Origin: Rallus limicola
Taxonomy: Eukaryota > Chordata > Aves > Gruiformes > Rallidae
DNA length: 64,000 bases
Reading direction: 5' to 3'
Assembly: GCA_022605955.1 (NCBI GenBank)
Contig: JAKCOZ010000001.1
Location: 75,212,520-75,276,519 of the forward strand
Of this stretch, positions 11,901 to 26,900 are shown one piece after another (positions within the stretch are counted from its first letter, which is position 1; each line of letters opens with the position of its first letter). The position numbers were made by a program, and so were the translations under genes. The notes under the pieces were generated by a model. It had not been told where the DNA came from. It was given only the letters and a program-made list of their open reading frames with translations, and made no database searches.

Positions 11901-14900
11901 AAAAAAATATCCTCTTGTTTCCCTAAGAACATCTTGAGCAATTACTATGGACATAAAAAATAATTACATTTTTAACATCAGACCAAGGAAAAATAGCAGT
12001 AATTATCTAATGGAATTATATTTTGCAACTGTCAATGGCATGCCATTCTGTCAGCTACTCAAGCACAACAAAGAGCAAAATATTTCTTTCTTTGATAATA
12101 ACATTTTATTGCTTTTCAACTGGGATATGAATTAAAAGGCTGATTCTTTAATTTGTTGCCACGTTAGAATTCTAGAGTGCTACAGTCATTTAGCAACTTT
12201 CAGCATTAGTCAAAATGCAAACTTTTCCTGTAAGGACGCGTACCTAAGCATGACAAAGGATTGCTTGTTTTTTCCAGGGACAAAATCTAGGTTGTAAACA
12301 TTGATTCATTCGACCCATTCAGATGAGCACCTCTTAAAGCCTTTTGCTACTGATGACATCTGAGATAGATGCTTACCCACGGACAACAAAACCCATCTCA
12401 AATTGGACATGATTCAGCCGTCAGAGGGCAGCAGCTTCTAGCTACACCCCAGACTAGTTCAAACTAAAATCCCTGCAGCCACGAGGTACCAGAATCTGAA
12501 GATGGTTTTGAATGACTTCAGTGCCACAGAAACATAGTTTCTTTATGTAAAACAAATAGCAAGGTAAACCAGCTCTATGCATGTTAGTTCCTTATAGAAT
12601 AACTATTGAGGAAATTGATGAATTGATGATGCTAAAACCCACTTTTCACTGAGAACAGTTAAGCTAAGCATTTACGATCACCTGTAACATTGTCCATATG
12701 AAAACTGCTATAAAGAGCATTACATACAAAATCTGCTATAGTTTCTGAAGCTTTCTAAGAATTATGAAATATCTCCATTTTGTAAACTGGAGAACATGAA
12801 AGGTAAATGGATTCTAAATCTTATTCTTTCGCTGCAAAACCTGCTTAAATCACTCTGAATTTGTTAATGTAACATACCATCAATTATAGGGTCTTTTCTC
12901 TATCTGTAAAAAACAACCAAGGCACTTTTGGGTTCAATTTCTAACACTCAAAATATTATTTTAGCTGTTCATATCCAGTAGCTAGATAGGCCTCACTCAC
13001 TGAAGGTCCTCTCTCATTTCATTAATTGAATGGGCAGCGTAATCCTGTTGGCTCCCTTCCATATCCCAGACAACTCGCGGACAAGCTGTCAGAAGTTCTT
13101 AATATGTAAAGACAGCAATTTAAAATCTATGTGCAATTATTTATACTCTCAAACTTTTATGAAGATAATACATAATCTATTGGTAAACCACGAAAACTGT
13201 AAAAAGCCCAGTGGTGTCAATATTAAGCCTTGTTTTACATCATTTGATAAAATCAAAATAGACTAACCCATGTCCTATTAACACTTGCAAAGATGTCACC
13301 CTAGTCAAATCCAAATAAAACCCAACTCTAGGCAGTAATGCAGCTTATAAATTTTGCCTTGGGAAAATATTTTGGCTACTCTTATCATAAATAGCTCTTT
13401 ACAAACAGTCCCATATAAAACAAAGGCTTCCATATGAGTTTAGAGAATCCTTCTAGATGACTTAGAGATTGTCTCTAGGATTACTGCTGAACTGCAACAC
13501 TAGTTCTGGTGTCCAGAGGTTCTGGACTATTTGGGAAAGTGACTTTGCTACTAAACCTTTAGGGGCTCAGCTCTCCAGTGTTATGAACACCCCAGATGGA
13601 AACCTCAAAACAGTCCTTCATCCTAAAGAATGCAGATACCTGCTGGCCCACAATGCAGAACTTCCATATATGAATCAAGCAAAGGGTGGCAGAGTGAAGA
13701 CAGAAACCCAGTGCCCTAGAGCAGGGATTTATTATTTAGGATGAGGCTTATATGGGCAAGGTAGGAAATCACAAGGCTCACATCCTGGCTTAGCGATGTG
13801 TGCTGGTTTTGGCTGAGATAGAGTTAGTTTTCTTCACAGTAGCTAGTAGTACGGTTTGGATTTGTGCTGGGAACAGTGATGATAACACAGGGATGTTTTT
13901 GTTACTGCTGAGCAGTGCTTGCATAGACACAAGGCCTTTTCTGCTTCTCACCCCACCCCACCAGTGACCAGGCTGAGGGTGCACAAGGGGTTGAGAGAGG
14001 GCACAGACAGGACAGCTAACCCCAAATGACCAAAGGTTTCATTGCATATGATGTCATGCTCAGTTTATAAAGCTGGGGGTAGGAGGAGGGAGGAGGACAT
14101 TTGGAGTGATGGCGTTTGTCTTCCCAAGTAACTGTTCAGGATGATGGAGCCCTGCTCTCCTGGAGATGGCTGAACACCTGCCTGCCCGTGGGAAGTGGGG
14201 AATGAATTAATTGTCTTGCTTTGCTTTGCTTGCTTGCGTGGCTTCTGCTTTGCTTACTGAACTGTCTTTATCTCAACCCACGAGTTTTCTCACTTTTACC
14301 CTCCTGATTCTCTTCCCCGTTCCACCATGGGGGGAGTGAGTGAGCAGCTGTGAGATTCTTAGCTGTGGGCTGGTGTTAAAGCACAGCCACACAGCAACAA
14401 GGACCTCAGGTATCACCATGCAACCCTGCTGTATTTTTTCACATCTGACAAAGACCCCTCAGCTGAATCACTTTTGGTAAAAACATCTACTCACAACTGA
14501 CTTGGGCAAAAGTAATTCAATAAATTGATACTGAAGTGGAATGTTTCTTTCATTTCCAAGTATTTATTTTTGCTTTAAAAAAAGGTTTGTCTTCCTCAAA
14601 GCATCAATTGTCTTTATTTGAGTGGCACTTGCAGAACTTTAAGTCTAGATCCTTGGAAATGGCAAGAAACAGCTTTATGAATTAAAACCTGTACTGCTAT
14701 CTAAGGGGTCAACCTGTTCCTCTAAATAACTAGTAGTTTTACAGTAGACTCTTCATTGCATACAAAAGACAGCTAACAGCTCCTATTTTATACAGCTATT
14801 TAATTGGACCTGTTAACATTTTAGTATTCTTAGAGTAGCATTTTTTTCAACCTGACACCCCAGAGATACTCAGCTTGTTTCTCCATCGTTTCTCTAACAC

Positions 14901-17900
14901 ATTAGAGCTCCAGGCACCTTCATTAAAAGTCAGCAACTTTTCACCATTAAGTGAAGACTACTTTCCTCAAAAAACTAAAGTGCTGAGTTGAACAGGTCTT
15001 ACCACAATCAGCCTACTGCTCTCTGACCCCCGCCTTAAGTTTAACATGAACTAGAGACTCTTTCTACTCTCCCTCACCAATTCCAACTCTACTTAAATTT
15101 CTGTCTCCAGCCAGAAACTGGCAATCTGATCAAAAATCAAATTTAAATGAAACCACATTCTAAAGACATCGCTGCACATTAGAAATTTGGACCATTATTC
15201 AAGGCCACTTCCACATTAAGCAAAGAAGATAGCTGAAGGCCAATTCTTTCTCAGTTTACTACTTTTATGTAGAACTGCATTTGAAGGCATACCCTTTGTG
15301 TTAGCAGTGCCACCCTTATTTAAGCAGCGAGCGTTCTCCATAGTAAAAAATATTTTTAATTAGTAACATACTGTTAACAGTACTTCCCCTCTATGTGATT
15401 CCCACACCAAAATCAGTTTTAGGGATTTTACACTTCTTTGCAAATGAAAAATGGCAGAGCTTTTCCAATTTCTACTGCTTGGTTGCAAGTTTTAGCGTCC
15501 AATTAAAAACAATCTAATCTCATCAAAGAGCGCTCTCCGTTCTCTTTATGCAAGCATGCGCAATCAAATAAACTTCAGGGTGTGCACGTCCCTGTCTGCA
15601 CCGCAAGTTCAGACTTGATCAAGCTACTTGCGTTGAGTACTTCATGAAACAACACATTAACAATTCCTAATTATATTTAATGAAGGACTAAAAGCAACGA
15701 GGAAATGTTCCACCAATTTTGGCAAGTGTAAGCCAGAGTAATGCAAACTTTTCAAGTTTTTACAAAACATTTTAAAGCCCCCATTTTACAAAACATTTTA
15801 AAGCCCCCAAAACATTTAAAAACCCGTATTTTGCAATTTGAAGAAAACATCTTTTCTGAACTTGGTTCTGCCATCTATCTATACATAAACTCCCTAATTT
15901 ACTACTCTTCAAAATATCTCCTATGATAGCATCTCTGTATTTCCTATCTAATTTAACAGTAAAAACTTTTAAATTTTACAGCTAGAGCTGCTTGTCTGTG
16001 AGCCAGCCTGGAAGCAACCTCCCAACACTTCTGTCAAACACAGGAATTGCTATCGGCACAAGATTCAATGTTGTCAATCATTCACACATAATTTTAAAGC
16101 TGCGTGAACAAGCACTGGAACTTGATATTAGAACAGGGAGATGTTTTAATTTCATGAGAAGAGAAGCTTTAAGCATCAGGTTATTTAGATTTCTATGACT
16201 TACTCTTAGGTAAAGCTTCTCTCTCTTCAATTAAAGCTTTTTTAGAGTTTAAAAGCTCCCTGGAATATTTCTGAAGAATTTTACCTAAAATATTATTACA
16301 GGAATTCGTGAGCAAAAATACAGAAGTCAGGGCAATTTGAAGAATGGATTTTAAGAGGAAAAATAATTGTTATGATTGATGACACCTTCTCTCTGTGAGG
16401 ATGAATGAATTTTTAACACCAAAAAAAGGCTTCTGGCCATTTTTATTTGTTTATTAATATAGTTTACTTTATTAATAGCTAAAAGTTAATAAGAGAGAAA
16501 CTTTCATAAATCTGAACAGTCACCCAAGCACTTCTTAGTGAGAATAAGGAATCATATATTTATGTAATATAGGCCAAAAATGAAAAACCTACCAGAAAAC
16601 AAGTCTAAGCATTACTTGCTGGAAAGCCTAGCCAAAAAAAGAGAAGAGATACAGTCCTTACCCTCTTGTTTCCTCTTCTTGTCCTTTTCCTCTTTGTATT
16701 TTAATCCACTGTTCCAACTGCAGCATTGAATTAGTTCTCTGCATAACCCGTTCAGACTCCATATGCGACTGAACTGCATTGTGCTGACCTCCTTCTCCAG
16801 CTTCTGCCAGGACAACGCCAACAGCTTTATTCTCAGACCCATTTAAATGAACCGGTCTGAAGTGTGAGGTCTGAATCGTGGTTATGGGTAAAGTCCTGTA
16901 CTCAGATCCCAGAGGATTTAACTTTACACTGTTAATTTTTGTTAATGGTTTATCTTGCCCAACTTTCTGGAATCCATACTTCTCAGCTTCCAAAGCTTTC
17001 TTCTCCTCATTTTTGTTCACTTCTTTGTTTCTCTGGTTATTTTGTGCTTCCGGCTTAATTAGCACCCGATGGTTTGAAATATTATTTGCCTCTCGAGGTG
17101 ATGTGTTTTCAGCAGTGAACTTCTCCACTCTGGAAAGGAATATATGACAAGCTAGAACATCAAAACCCATTCATTTAAAAATAGTAAAAAAAAGGAATAG
17201 TGAATATATTGGTGTTTATCAGGGTTCTTCCAGTGAATCCCTGTTCAGATATTTTATACCATGACCTTGTCTTTGAGAGAAAAATTCAGGACATTACTTC
17301 CACAATAATCAAGGACAGGTAGCAGGTTTTTTTGTTGTTATTTAGGTTTTGGTTGGTTTTAGGGTGGTAGTGTTTTGGTTTGGTTTTCGGGGTTTTTTTT
17401 ATTTGGTTGGTTTGGAGGGTTTCTTTTATTGGAGAGTCTAAGTGTTTTTTTTCTTCCACACTTCTCTATCTTTGCTATTTTAAAAAGATTTACAACATGG
17501 GGTAAACTTGTTAACCCAACTTCCAATTAACCCCCTAGGAAAAAAACCCAAACCATGTACAAGAGGAAATAAAGCCAGAAAAGCGGATTTTAAGTTTTGG
17601 GGGGGTGGGGGTAGGGGGGTAGACATTCAAACAGTAAAAATATTCAGTGGTTCTCCAAGAGCTACAGATTCCAGATGTCAACAGCCCAAATTTCAGACCA
17701 TTTTTAAAGCTGTCTTTAAAAAGCGTAGCAGATTACATTGTGATTCACAATACTGCTGAATTTAACATATAATGAGCTCCTTTAAAGAAAGCAAACAACT
17801 TTTCCTGGTCAGTGGCATCAATTAGGTTTCTCTGCTATGTTATCACTTTAGCTGGCATACATTTTATGGAAAATAACTGTGGCTTCCCTAATTTATGGGG

Positions 17901-20900
17901 AGAAAAGAGCTGCTGACATAGGGAACTTTACCACAAAAATAATGGTATTTTTAGAACAGTTACTGCTCTACAGTACTTATACAAGTAGTCAATGTGTGCA
18001 GTTCTACTAGCTATCAACTTTTTAAAATCTAAAAATGCCAAGAAGATGTATTTTTTTTCGTACCAGGACATGAACAGATTATCCAGGTCATATAGTGACT
18101 TTTATTTTCTAGTTTACTAGAAAAAAAACCCTAACAAAACAAATCCTCTAAAATGTTTTGATTGAGACTTTTTTTTTTGGTACAGGAGCAAAGAGAAGGA
18201 AGAGAGTTAAATCTTTAAGATTACATCTCTGTATAAAACCAAACCAAGAACAAAACTTTATTTTAAGATGAAGTCAGATTAACCTTTCACTCTGTTTAGC
18301 ATCTTCTGTTTTGCAAACACATTATTCATTCATCTTTGCAACTCTGTCAAGCTCAAGTGCCAAATCTGTGCATATAAAGGCTACCATATACACAACTGAC
18401 CAAGAGCACGAGTATGACTCCTCCTCTCCAAGATACTCTAAGTAGAATAACTGCATACGTAGCTGTAAGCAGTTCTGCTTACCCTGTCTTGAACAAGGCA
18501 TTTGTCTACACTTCCCCAACAGATTATTTAAACCACAGTTCCCTAAGAGGCCAACAATAATTTGGAACAAAACCCCAGCAAATACTTAAAGGACCGAAAA
18601 CTGTAAGGTCCTTAAAAAAATACTACCCACTGCTAATAACAACGGATATTTAAGTTTTAAATGCAACTCCCATTACCACTCTACCCTTGCTATGAATTCT
18701 CTGTGTCATGAAAGAAATCAAGAGTCCTGTGCTTTGCCAAGTACACCATTTCAAACGTTATCAGTCATAGAAAGCAAGACATCAGTGTCCTCTGCGTACT
18801 GTGTGTGAGTTAGAATGAAATGCTCATGCACGTTGCATATTAACAAGGGGACGATTTCCCTCCTGACATAGTTGTGATGATCCCAATCTCTGCTTGATAC
18901 TTCATAATGCTATAAAAGTCCTCCAGAACTTACTCTATTAATATAAATAGTTCAAAACAGTCCTTTGCTTTCAGTGATTATTCCTGAGCTGCCAACTTAG
19001 AAACACAGACACACATCAAAGGTATTGCAAATGAAAACACTCATATCAATAATCTAACGTGAACATCTCTTAGGCTATATGCATCAACATTAAACACTTT
19101 TTTTTTTCTCATACATAACTAAGAAATGCAGAGGTTAGCTACGTCTGATGTTTTTCTGCTAGCAGAAAGGAGAAGGTAATACTTCTGCCAACCATAACTT
19201 TTAGAGAAAAAAAATAATCTTCATGTAGAACTAGCTTCTATGTAGAATTTTGTGGGGGAGGACACTTGGTAGAACTGCTATACCTACATCATCTTTTCTA
19301 TAATTTCCAAGTATCAGCAAAGAAACGCTTTGCTAATCTCCTACTGCAATTTAAAAGTGTGGGGCTTTTTTTTAATGTTTTTTCCCCCCAAGATTTTCAA
19401 CTGTTTCAAACCCACACATTTCTGCTTAGGTTTCTTCTCAAAGTTATGGAAAAAAAACTGGATCATCTCCTCCCTCCTACCTCAAAACTACACAAACCAG
19501 TGTTCTACCTCAAAAAAAGAATTCCCCAAACAGAAAAGTGAATGAAAAACTCCATTTCCCACAATTATCAAGTCAAAAAAGGGTGTTAGAATTTCAGTTT
19601 TCAGCCTGTCCGTGATCAAGAGTTTACAAATAAATGCAAGGACAAATAATCCTAAACATAGGCATTAATATATGCAACTTGCCTCAACAGTACCACCTAG
19701 GCCCGACATAGCATTTTGTATAAATCTTTCTCAAGGTGCTTTACAGCAAAGCAGCAGTTGCCGTTTTACAGATGGAAAAATCTGTGGTGCAGAGGGAGAA
19801 TGGCATCTCTAAGGACATTCATCAGATGCGTGGCAAAGTCAAGACATGGCACAGACTTTGATTCACACTATCATGCTACTTTCCACTGCAGATCCTAACT
19901 AAAAAACAACCAACCTCAAAATGACAGAACTGCTTTTCCATGCAGCCTCCACGCTTTCTCACTTGTTACTATGGTTATACACAGCAGAGCCAAGCGTTTA
20001 TACTTGACATTCTCTGCGATGGTGTAACGCCTGGATGACTTGACATTCAAATGGACTTCTGAGCTCTCCTTTAACTTTGTTAATCAAATTAGCCAACTCA
20101 GCATGAGCAAGAGACTCTTCCCATAGCAAAGGATCCAAATGGGAAAGAATTATCAGAAGCTAATACGTAAATGTAAGAAACATAAATCCACACTTATATA
20201 TGGCTCCATATTTATATCCAGCTCTCAAAGACATATTCAACAAGAATTACAGGGCATTTTGAGGACAGGAGGAGGAGATGATGAAGAGAACAAGCACTGA
20301 ACACCTGTCTTCCAGCATATACTGAAAGCAATTTTTAAGTTTCTACAACCAGGCAGGAATAATATGTATAGAACAGTAATGCAGTAATTAATTATATAAA
20401 TAATTAATTCAGAAAGGGTTGGGGGTAGGAGGAGCATGTAATTAAGTATCAGATGGAGTTGAGGACTGTGATTTAACAAAGCCAGGCAGAGACACTCGAA
20501 AAGGAAAAGCCATCTTTTCCAAACGCAGTGACGTCAAGCAAACCCCCACTGTGGATGCCGCTATGCTAACGAGTACTCTTCTGGCAGCTCAGCTTATGCT
20601 GCTCAGGGAAAATAACGACACTATGAGGGTGAAAAACAAGAAAGACTTTTCTTAGTACATGCTGCATCACTCAGAAGCAGCAAAGGCTCTAACAGAAAAA
20701 GGACAGAGAAAACGATGCTCTTGAGAAAGCACAGAAATCAGCAGTTAGGGTGAGAACGATAATTCCGTATGTTGGAGGATAACTGTGTCTTCAAACACAA
20801 GCAAGCAATTGGTAATCACAGAGGATGCTTATCTGCAGTGATACAACATGGAATGAGTAAGATGCTTTGCTAATCCAGAGAGGTTGGTTGATACATTTTG

Positions 20901-23900
20901 AGTCATAAGCTTAAATAGTTCCTCACTGTCTAAAGTATTTGTGCTTAATTATTTTCATAGGTCTCAGTACATTATTAAACTTGAATTTGCTCTCTGAAGT
21001 CAAAACAGAATGTTTAGAAAGGAGTAATTACAGTTTACTAATATGATCAAACAATATTTGTCCTTCCCAACACTTAGGCATTAGAAGGGAGTTTTAATGC
21101 TGTCACAGCAGATCAGTTCCTAAAACAAATGGTTACATTTCTCACCTCAGTGTCTAATTTCTGTATTATGTGGCTAACTGTATGTAGAAAATAAGAGTAT
21201 TTCATGGAAAACCAGGCACCCCCCCCCCCAACAATGTTTAAAATACTACTTTTAGCTTTTCTCTCTGCAAAGAAAATACATACTCAGAAAAATCCACAGA
21301 TTTCAGCTCTGAAATTATTTAAAGCCAAAACATTCAATTTAACAGACTGTTGGGTTTGGGTTCCTAGAGCATCATAAGCCGTGCGGTACCTTGCCTTCTA
21401 GATTTAAGGAACCATACTGTAAAAACTCTGATTTATCATTGGATAATTTACATTAACAAGCACCTAAAAGTGGATCAGCATCATCTTACATACATATATA
21501 GGGAAGGAAGTTCATAATAACTCTACTGATTGTACCCAATTTATCTAGTGTGTTAGGAAACTTGTATTTAGTACAATGTTAGAACCTCTATAAAGGTAAG
21601 AATTGAGAAAGGTAGGCACTGGCTGAATTTTACTGAACCAAAATCATTTATGCTGAGAGCTATGCACATGCCAAACTTTAGGTTACTTAGAGATGAGGTA
21701 ATACAATACTTAATACTTAACAGATTTTTGCAGGGAAGAAACAGTATTTCTTCTGAGTAAGATCATATCCTGCTACATGGTTCACTTTAAGAACTGGTTA
21801 GATAGCCAAAAAATAGGGGTTTTCGGTTTCTTTCTTTAGAAAACAGATGTCTGAACGATTTTGTTCCTTATAGCTAACAGACATGAGAGTCTAAGTCCTC
21901 ACTGGTCTTGAAACACATTTTCTGTCACGTAACTATTTCAATACTACTAACATACTTTTCAGAGAGGTCACATCTACTTCTGTTTTATTCCAAGGTTTTT
22001 TCTCTGAATTAAACCAGCAAGATGGTGTTACATAAGATGCTTTTCTTGTTGCTTTTCTGACACTCGTTTTGGCTGTTGACATCCCCATTCTGCCCCTGAT
22101 ATCCAGGCAGAAAATTACTGATTATGCTGCTGAGTGCTTTTTCTACTCACTTAGTGTGCTACACTGATTCACCAAGAAGTCAGATAAGCACCTGAAGCAG
22201 AACAAGCCAGATTGCAGGAGCATGTATAAACTGGATGAAAAGTGGCAGATAAGCTCAGCTGTACTGGGAATCCCCGCTGATTGCCTATACACTGCCAAAC
22301 ACCTGAAACAGGCAGGCATCAGTGCTGGAACAGGCACTGAGGCTGCAAGAAGGGGGTAGGAACTCATGGTCAAGTATTTCACAAGGCTGGAACACCCCTC
22401 ACAGTGGTGGATGGCCTGCACAGCCTTCCTGTTAGAGCTGTCATGGCACTGCAGCCCAGAAGGGCAACGAGCCTGCAAAACTGTGCCAGGGTGAGCTCAC
22501 CTTGACCGGCTCCGAGGCAGCAAACATGACTGTACAGCTGCATTAATGAACTGCACCACAGAGTGGGTATTTACATTAACATTTCAGATTGCTTCTTATG
22601 TTAAAAGAAATGTTGCAAGTCATAATGTAACATGCCTATGCAATTAAGCTTACTAAATATCTTCTACAGCGCACTGGTTATTATGGGAGAGACTAATGAA
22701 GATGATGCTTATTAAGGGAGTTCTGTCAGATGCAGAAACTCTCTTTTCATGTTATTTTTTTTCTGCTACAAATATGTCCTCTTCAAACAGTCTTCACAGT
22801 ATTGCAAAAACCAAGTGAAGGTCATTTCACAGGTTCAAAGAAATTCAGAATGGTCCACTTCAGCATTATTCCCACTACGAAGTGCTTATATAATCAACAC
22901 GTGACTTTTGTTGAAGCAAAGTCAGTCTGATTTGGTTTAACCATTTATCTATCCATAACCTATCACAGTTATCTGCAATACACTTATTTTTCACATTTAT
23001 TAATCACTAAGCTAAAGGAGGTATTTTATTTTGTCAGGGTAACATCCTTCTTTTAAGCACAATCTGTTAAAGTCTCTGAACAGAGAATTTGTAAGGTAAG
23101 AGTGTTACTAAATAACTTCTTGTTTATGTACTTAATACTTCTTGTTCATGTAAGCATAAATCTGTTAACAGCTTGATGATGAACAAGAATGGCTGCTCAC
23201 GGGTTGCTCACAAGTGCAACTGTTTAATTTTGCCAGAAACTACGTTTGTGGATTGGAGATTTATGGCAAGTTTAAGCCATATACTACCACTATTTGAGTT
23301 GTTATTGCTGGTCAGGAGGGCAGGGGAAGCCAGACATACACAGTACTTGCCATTGCACTTCATGTGATGCTGACAACTAAAGGAACTTGCCAGGTTTTTG
23401 TTCTCCAGTCCTTTACTCTCAAGTCATCCATATTCAGAACAGAACTTCAATTTTACTACTTCAAGATTTTATACATCATTGTTATTACTAAGCGTTCTTA
23501 AAGAGAAATTACTTCAGCCAATTTGGATTCCATTTTAAGGCATGCACTGTCATTTAAATAAATAAAACTTAATATGAGGAAGGAATACACTTTGCCACTG
23601 TTTGGAAAATCCACATTACCTTTTCACAGGCTCTGTCTGCACAAGTGCTGCATCTGTCATGGCTTTCATCCACAACTCCATTTCCTTTCCAGTATCTGTG
23701 CAGAAATAATAGGTCCTCATGTTTGGATGAGCTGCCTGATTGGAAATGACATGGTCATTGCAATAAAAATGTAAGATTCTGTAAAAGAAAAGAGGCAAAT
23801 AATGTTACTGCATACTTGGTCTAATTTTTTTCTGTAATAAGGTTTCTGCAAGTAAGTATCAGAAAAAAATATCAGAATACTTCAATGTTTCTCTGTCACT

Positions 23901-26900
23901 GCATTCATATATTCAAAATAGTTGCCTATTATCTTCAATCATAGCTGCTTCTTCATCAATACTCTCAATTAAAAGTCCTTAAATTTCTTCAATCTATTAG
24001 AAACTATCTAAACTAGCCATTAGTGTAAATTAATATAATGATCCTAAATAAGATTTTGGCAGAGATTTTTGCAGTCTGAATGATATAGTAAGCTTTAATT
24101 TGTACTTACCATAGTAAATAAATATTCTGTTGCTTAGGAGGCCAAAAGAAGATCCAAAAGAAGCTCATAAAACAAACAAAAAAGTCAAGAGAAAGTATTT
24201 AGTGATTTGTATTATGATTCAATAGATTGAGAAACGCTCCTAACAATTACATATCGCATGTTCATGCAATAATACTGTGATTTAAGTTATAATAAAAATT
24301 CATTTTTATTTACATGCAAAGATACTTCATGTCTAAAGAACTAAAGACCTTTCACTGGTGGGATAAATCTAGCTGTGGATATAGTTTACAATTCTAAAAC
24401 ATCACACAGAATTTAAGATCCATGAACCAAAAAATAAAAGACTAGTAATAAGCAATATTCATTCATTTTTTTATTCCAGTAATTATGTTTATTTACACTA
24501 CAGTACTATGCAAAAATCGGTCTCAGAAGCTGTTTGTCCATCGCATAACAACTCAGTAAAACGAGCTCTGTTCACTAGGCTACTGTGCTTTCAGACATAA
24601 AATTAAACTGAAAATTGGATTCCCTTACCTTAAAGGCATATTTGCGATTAATATGGTCCTCGGGAGAAAGCACAGATATCTGAAAGCTAGGTAGAAGTAT
24701 GCTCCCTAATATTCCTTCTTCTTTCTCATCTGTGAATGCATAGTCTTTGATTAGAGAAACAACTTGCTTTGACACATAATGCTTGTATTCAGACCTTTCA
24801 GTGAAACTCTGCATTTAACAACACAAGACCACTAACGAGAAGGGTATCTGGAGAGTCAGAAAGCCAGGCTAACTTGTTATGTAGGTATCTGTATCCAGTC
24901 TCTGTACGTGTGCAGTCCACAAGAGCAACTGTGCAATCCCTCTCTGCCAACGCGTGCCAGGGCACCCACATCACACCAGTGTGCACTCCCAAAAACCTAC
25001 TAAGCACTGGGGAACGCAGGCCATCTGAACATGGCCACCTTCAACTCTTTGCCAAGACAGACAAGAGTGCCAGCTCTGTAAGTCACAGTATGTGAGGTAC
25101 CTTACAGAATCTGCTTCCCTATGGAAAACACCACAAACAGGTTCACCTAGAGTTCTCCTGGGGTTCGGGGCTTACCTGCACATCCCTTCAAAGTTGAAAA
25201 GAAGACAGAAGTCAAGCCTTTAATTCAGTGACAAGAACAATACCTGCTACCTACTGCCCAGTCAGCAAAAACTGCAAACACCTATGAGAGCATAAGCATT
25301 AAAACATACTGTTTATACTTGGTGATGGTTGAGAAAATTTGCACAGCCCTCTTCCAATTATCGAGCATATTAAGCTATGAGATCATTATAATTCCTGTGA
25401 ATAGTTCACACTCAATTACATTCTCTTTGTAAGAGTACATATGTTTCTGATCATTTAAAAAAAGCTAACAAAAATTCTCCAAACCAAACATCCTTTTCCA
25501 AGAACACTGGGGCTTTTTTGGTAAAATTGTACAATACATTACGATAATAAATTGACATTTTAATTGGAAGGAACAACAAGCTCTTAAATCCAATTATACT
25601 TTAATAAAGGGATAATTGGTTGCAATTCACAAAGCCAATCTTAATTGTGTTTCAGATACAAAACTGCTATTCACAACCAGTATCTTAGGAGATTGTCTCC
25701 CATAACACTTCTCTTAGGTGAAGATACTCCCACAACAAATGATTTTATATCTATAAAACTAAGATGAAAACCTAAACATTCCAAAATTTCAAGCACAGAA
25801 AATTTATACACGTAAATCCCAGAAAAATACTACCGCTCACACCCAGGTTAAAAATTCTTTTCCCATTTTCATTTATTCATTACATTCTGAAAATCCACAA
25901 CTTTCATTTAAATTATTCATATGGGAAAAGCTCTGCCCAGCCATATTAGCATTACATACCATTTTAGATGTACAAATTATGCTTCCTTGAAGTGCTATTT
26001 AAATGGAGAACCAAGCATAAAACTATTCTGATTAAAAGGTAGAAAAGAAGGGACTAGATTTCCTTTCAGGTACTCAACCATGTTGTAAGTATGCCTGAAA
26101 CAATCCCATCTCCCCCTCTCAAATACTTTTACTCCTTGCTAGACACACACAAAGTAAGACTTTTTTCCCCTAATCCCAGAATGCATGGCAAATGTTGGGG
26201 TTTACTTCATTTGGACTGCTCTTTTAGGGAAAAAAACCCTTCTACAGCTAGATTATGGCTAAGTCACACCCACTAGTGCCATATAAAAGCATGAAGCGTT
26301 TTTGTTCCACTCAACAGCTGCATGTCTTGAGGACTTTGCTCTTTGTTAAAGATGTATTGCTACATTCCATTTCCAGATTTTAAAAATCTGTTTCACATCA
26401 GACTAGCTTTTATCTACACATTCCACTGCCCCATACCCATCTTTACTTGTATGCTGTGTGTGAATAATACAAGAGAAAAACAGCAGATCTTCTGTCCGGC
26501 TCTAAGATCTTTTATTTGTTGTAACAATAACCTTTCAATATGAAAGCCGGCAGCCTTTTATCCCTCCATGAAACAGAAAAAGAACACTCTCTAGAGTCTG
26601 AAAAAAGACGATGAAATAATTTTTCTTTTCATCTATAGATTAGATTTAAGTATTAGCTGCTACCATTGTAACACGATTGTGAAATTTCAGCAAGATTTAC
26701 TTAAAAAAAATTTTACAAAAATCAACAAAACCCAACCCAAAAACAACCCCCAAAAAAATCCCAACTGTCAGAGTCAGGTAACCTGAAACACCGTTTGTGA
26801 TCTGGGAGCAACCGAATGGCTCCCTCCTTTCAGATTTTTTTTCAATATGCACAGGGTTTAGAATGCAAGGGTGTTTTTTATTATTTTACTAGCTGTTCCT

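Larger units (their letters stand above)
11521..16661 (-). other. PLEKHA5 intron with solo LTR
   Basis: Apart from the LTR at about 13797-14385 and the 26-bp tandem duplication at 15758-15809, both listed separately, nothing else is recognised. Confidence 0.75.
17130..23619 (-). other. PLEKHA5 intron
   Basis: Contains the G/T-rich tract at 17319-17432, a G-rich stretch at 17599-17619, a probable MIR-like SINE at 19690-19895, an 11-base C run at 21219-21229, and an unexplained region of higher GC at about 22140-22510. No further exon was found between the PH domain and central exon A. Confidence 0.75.
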
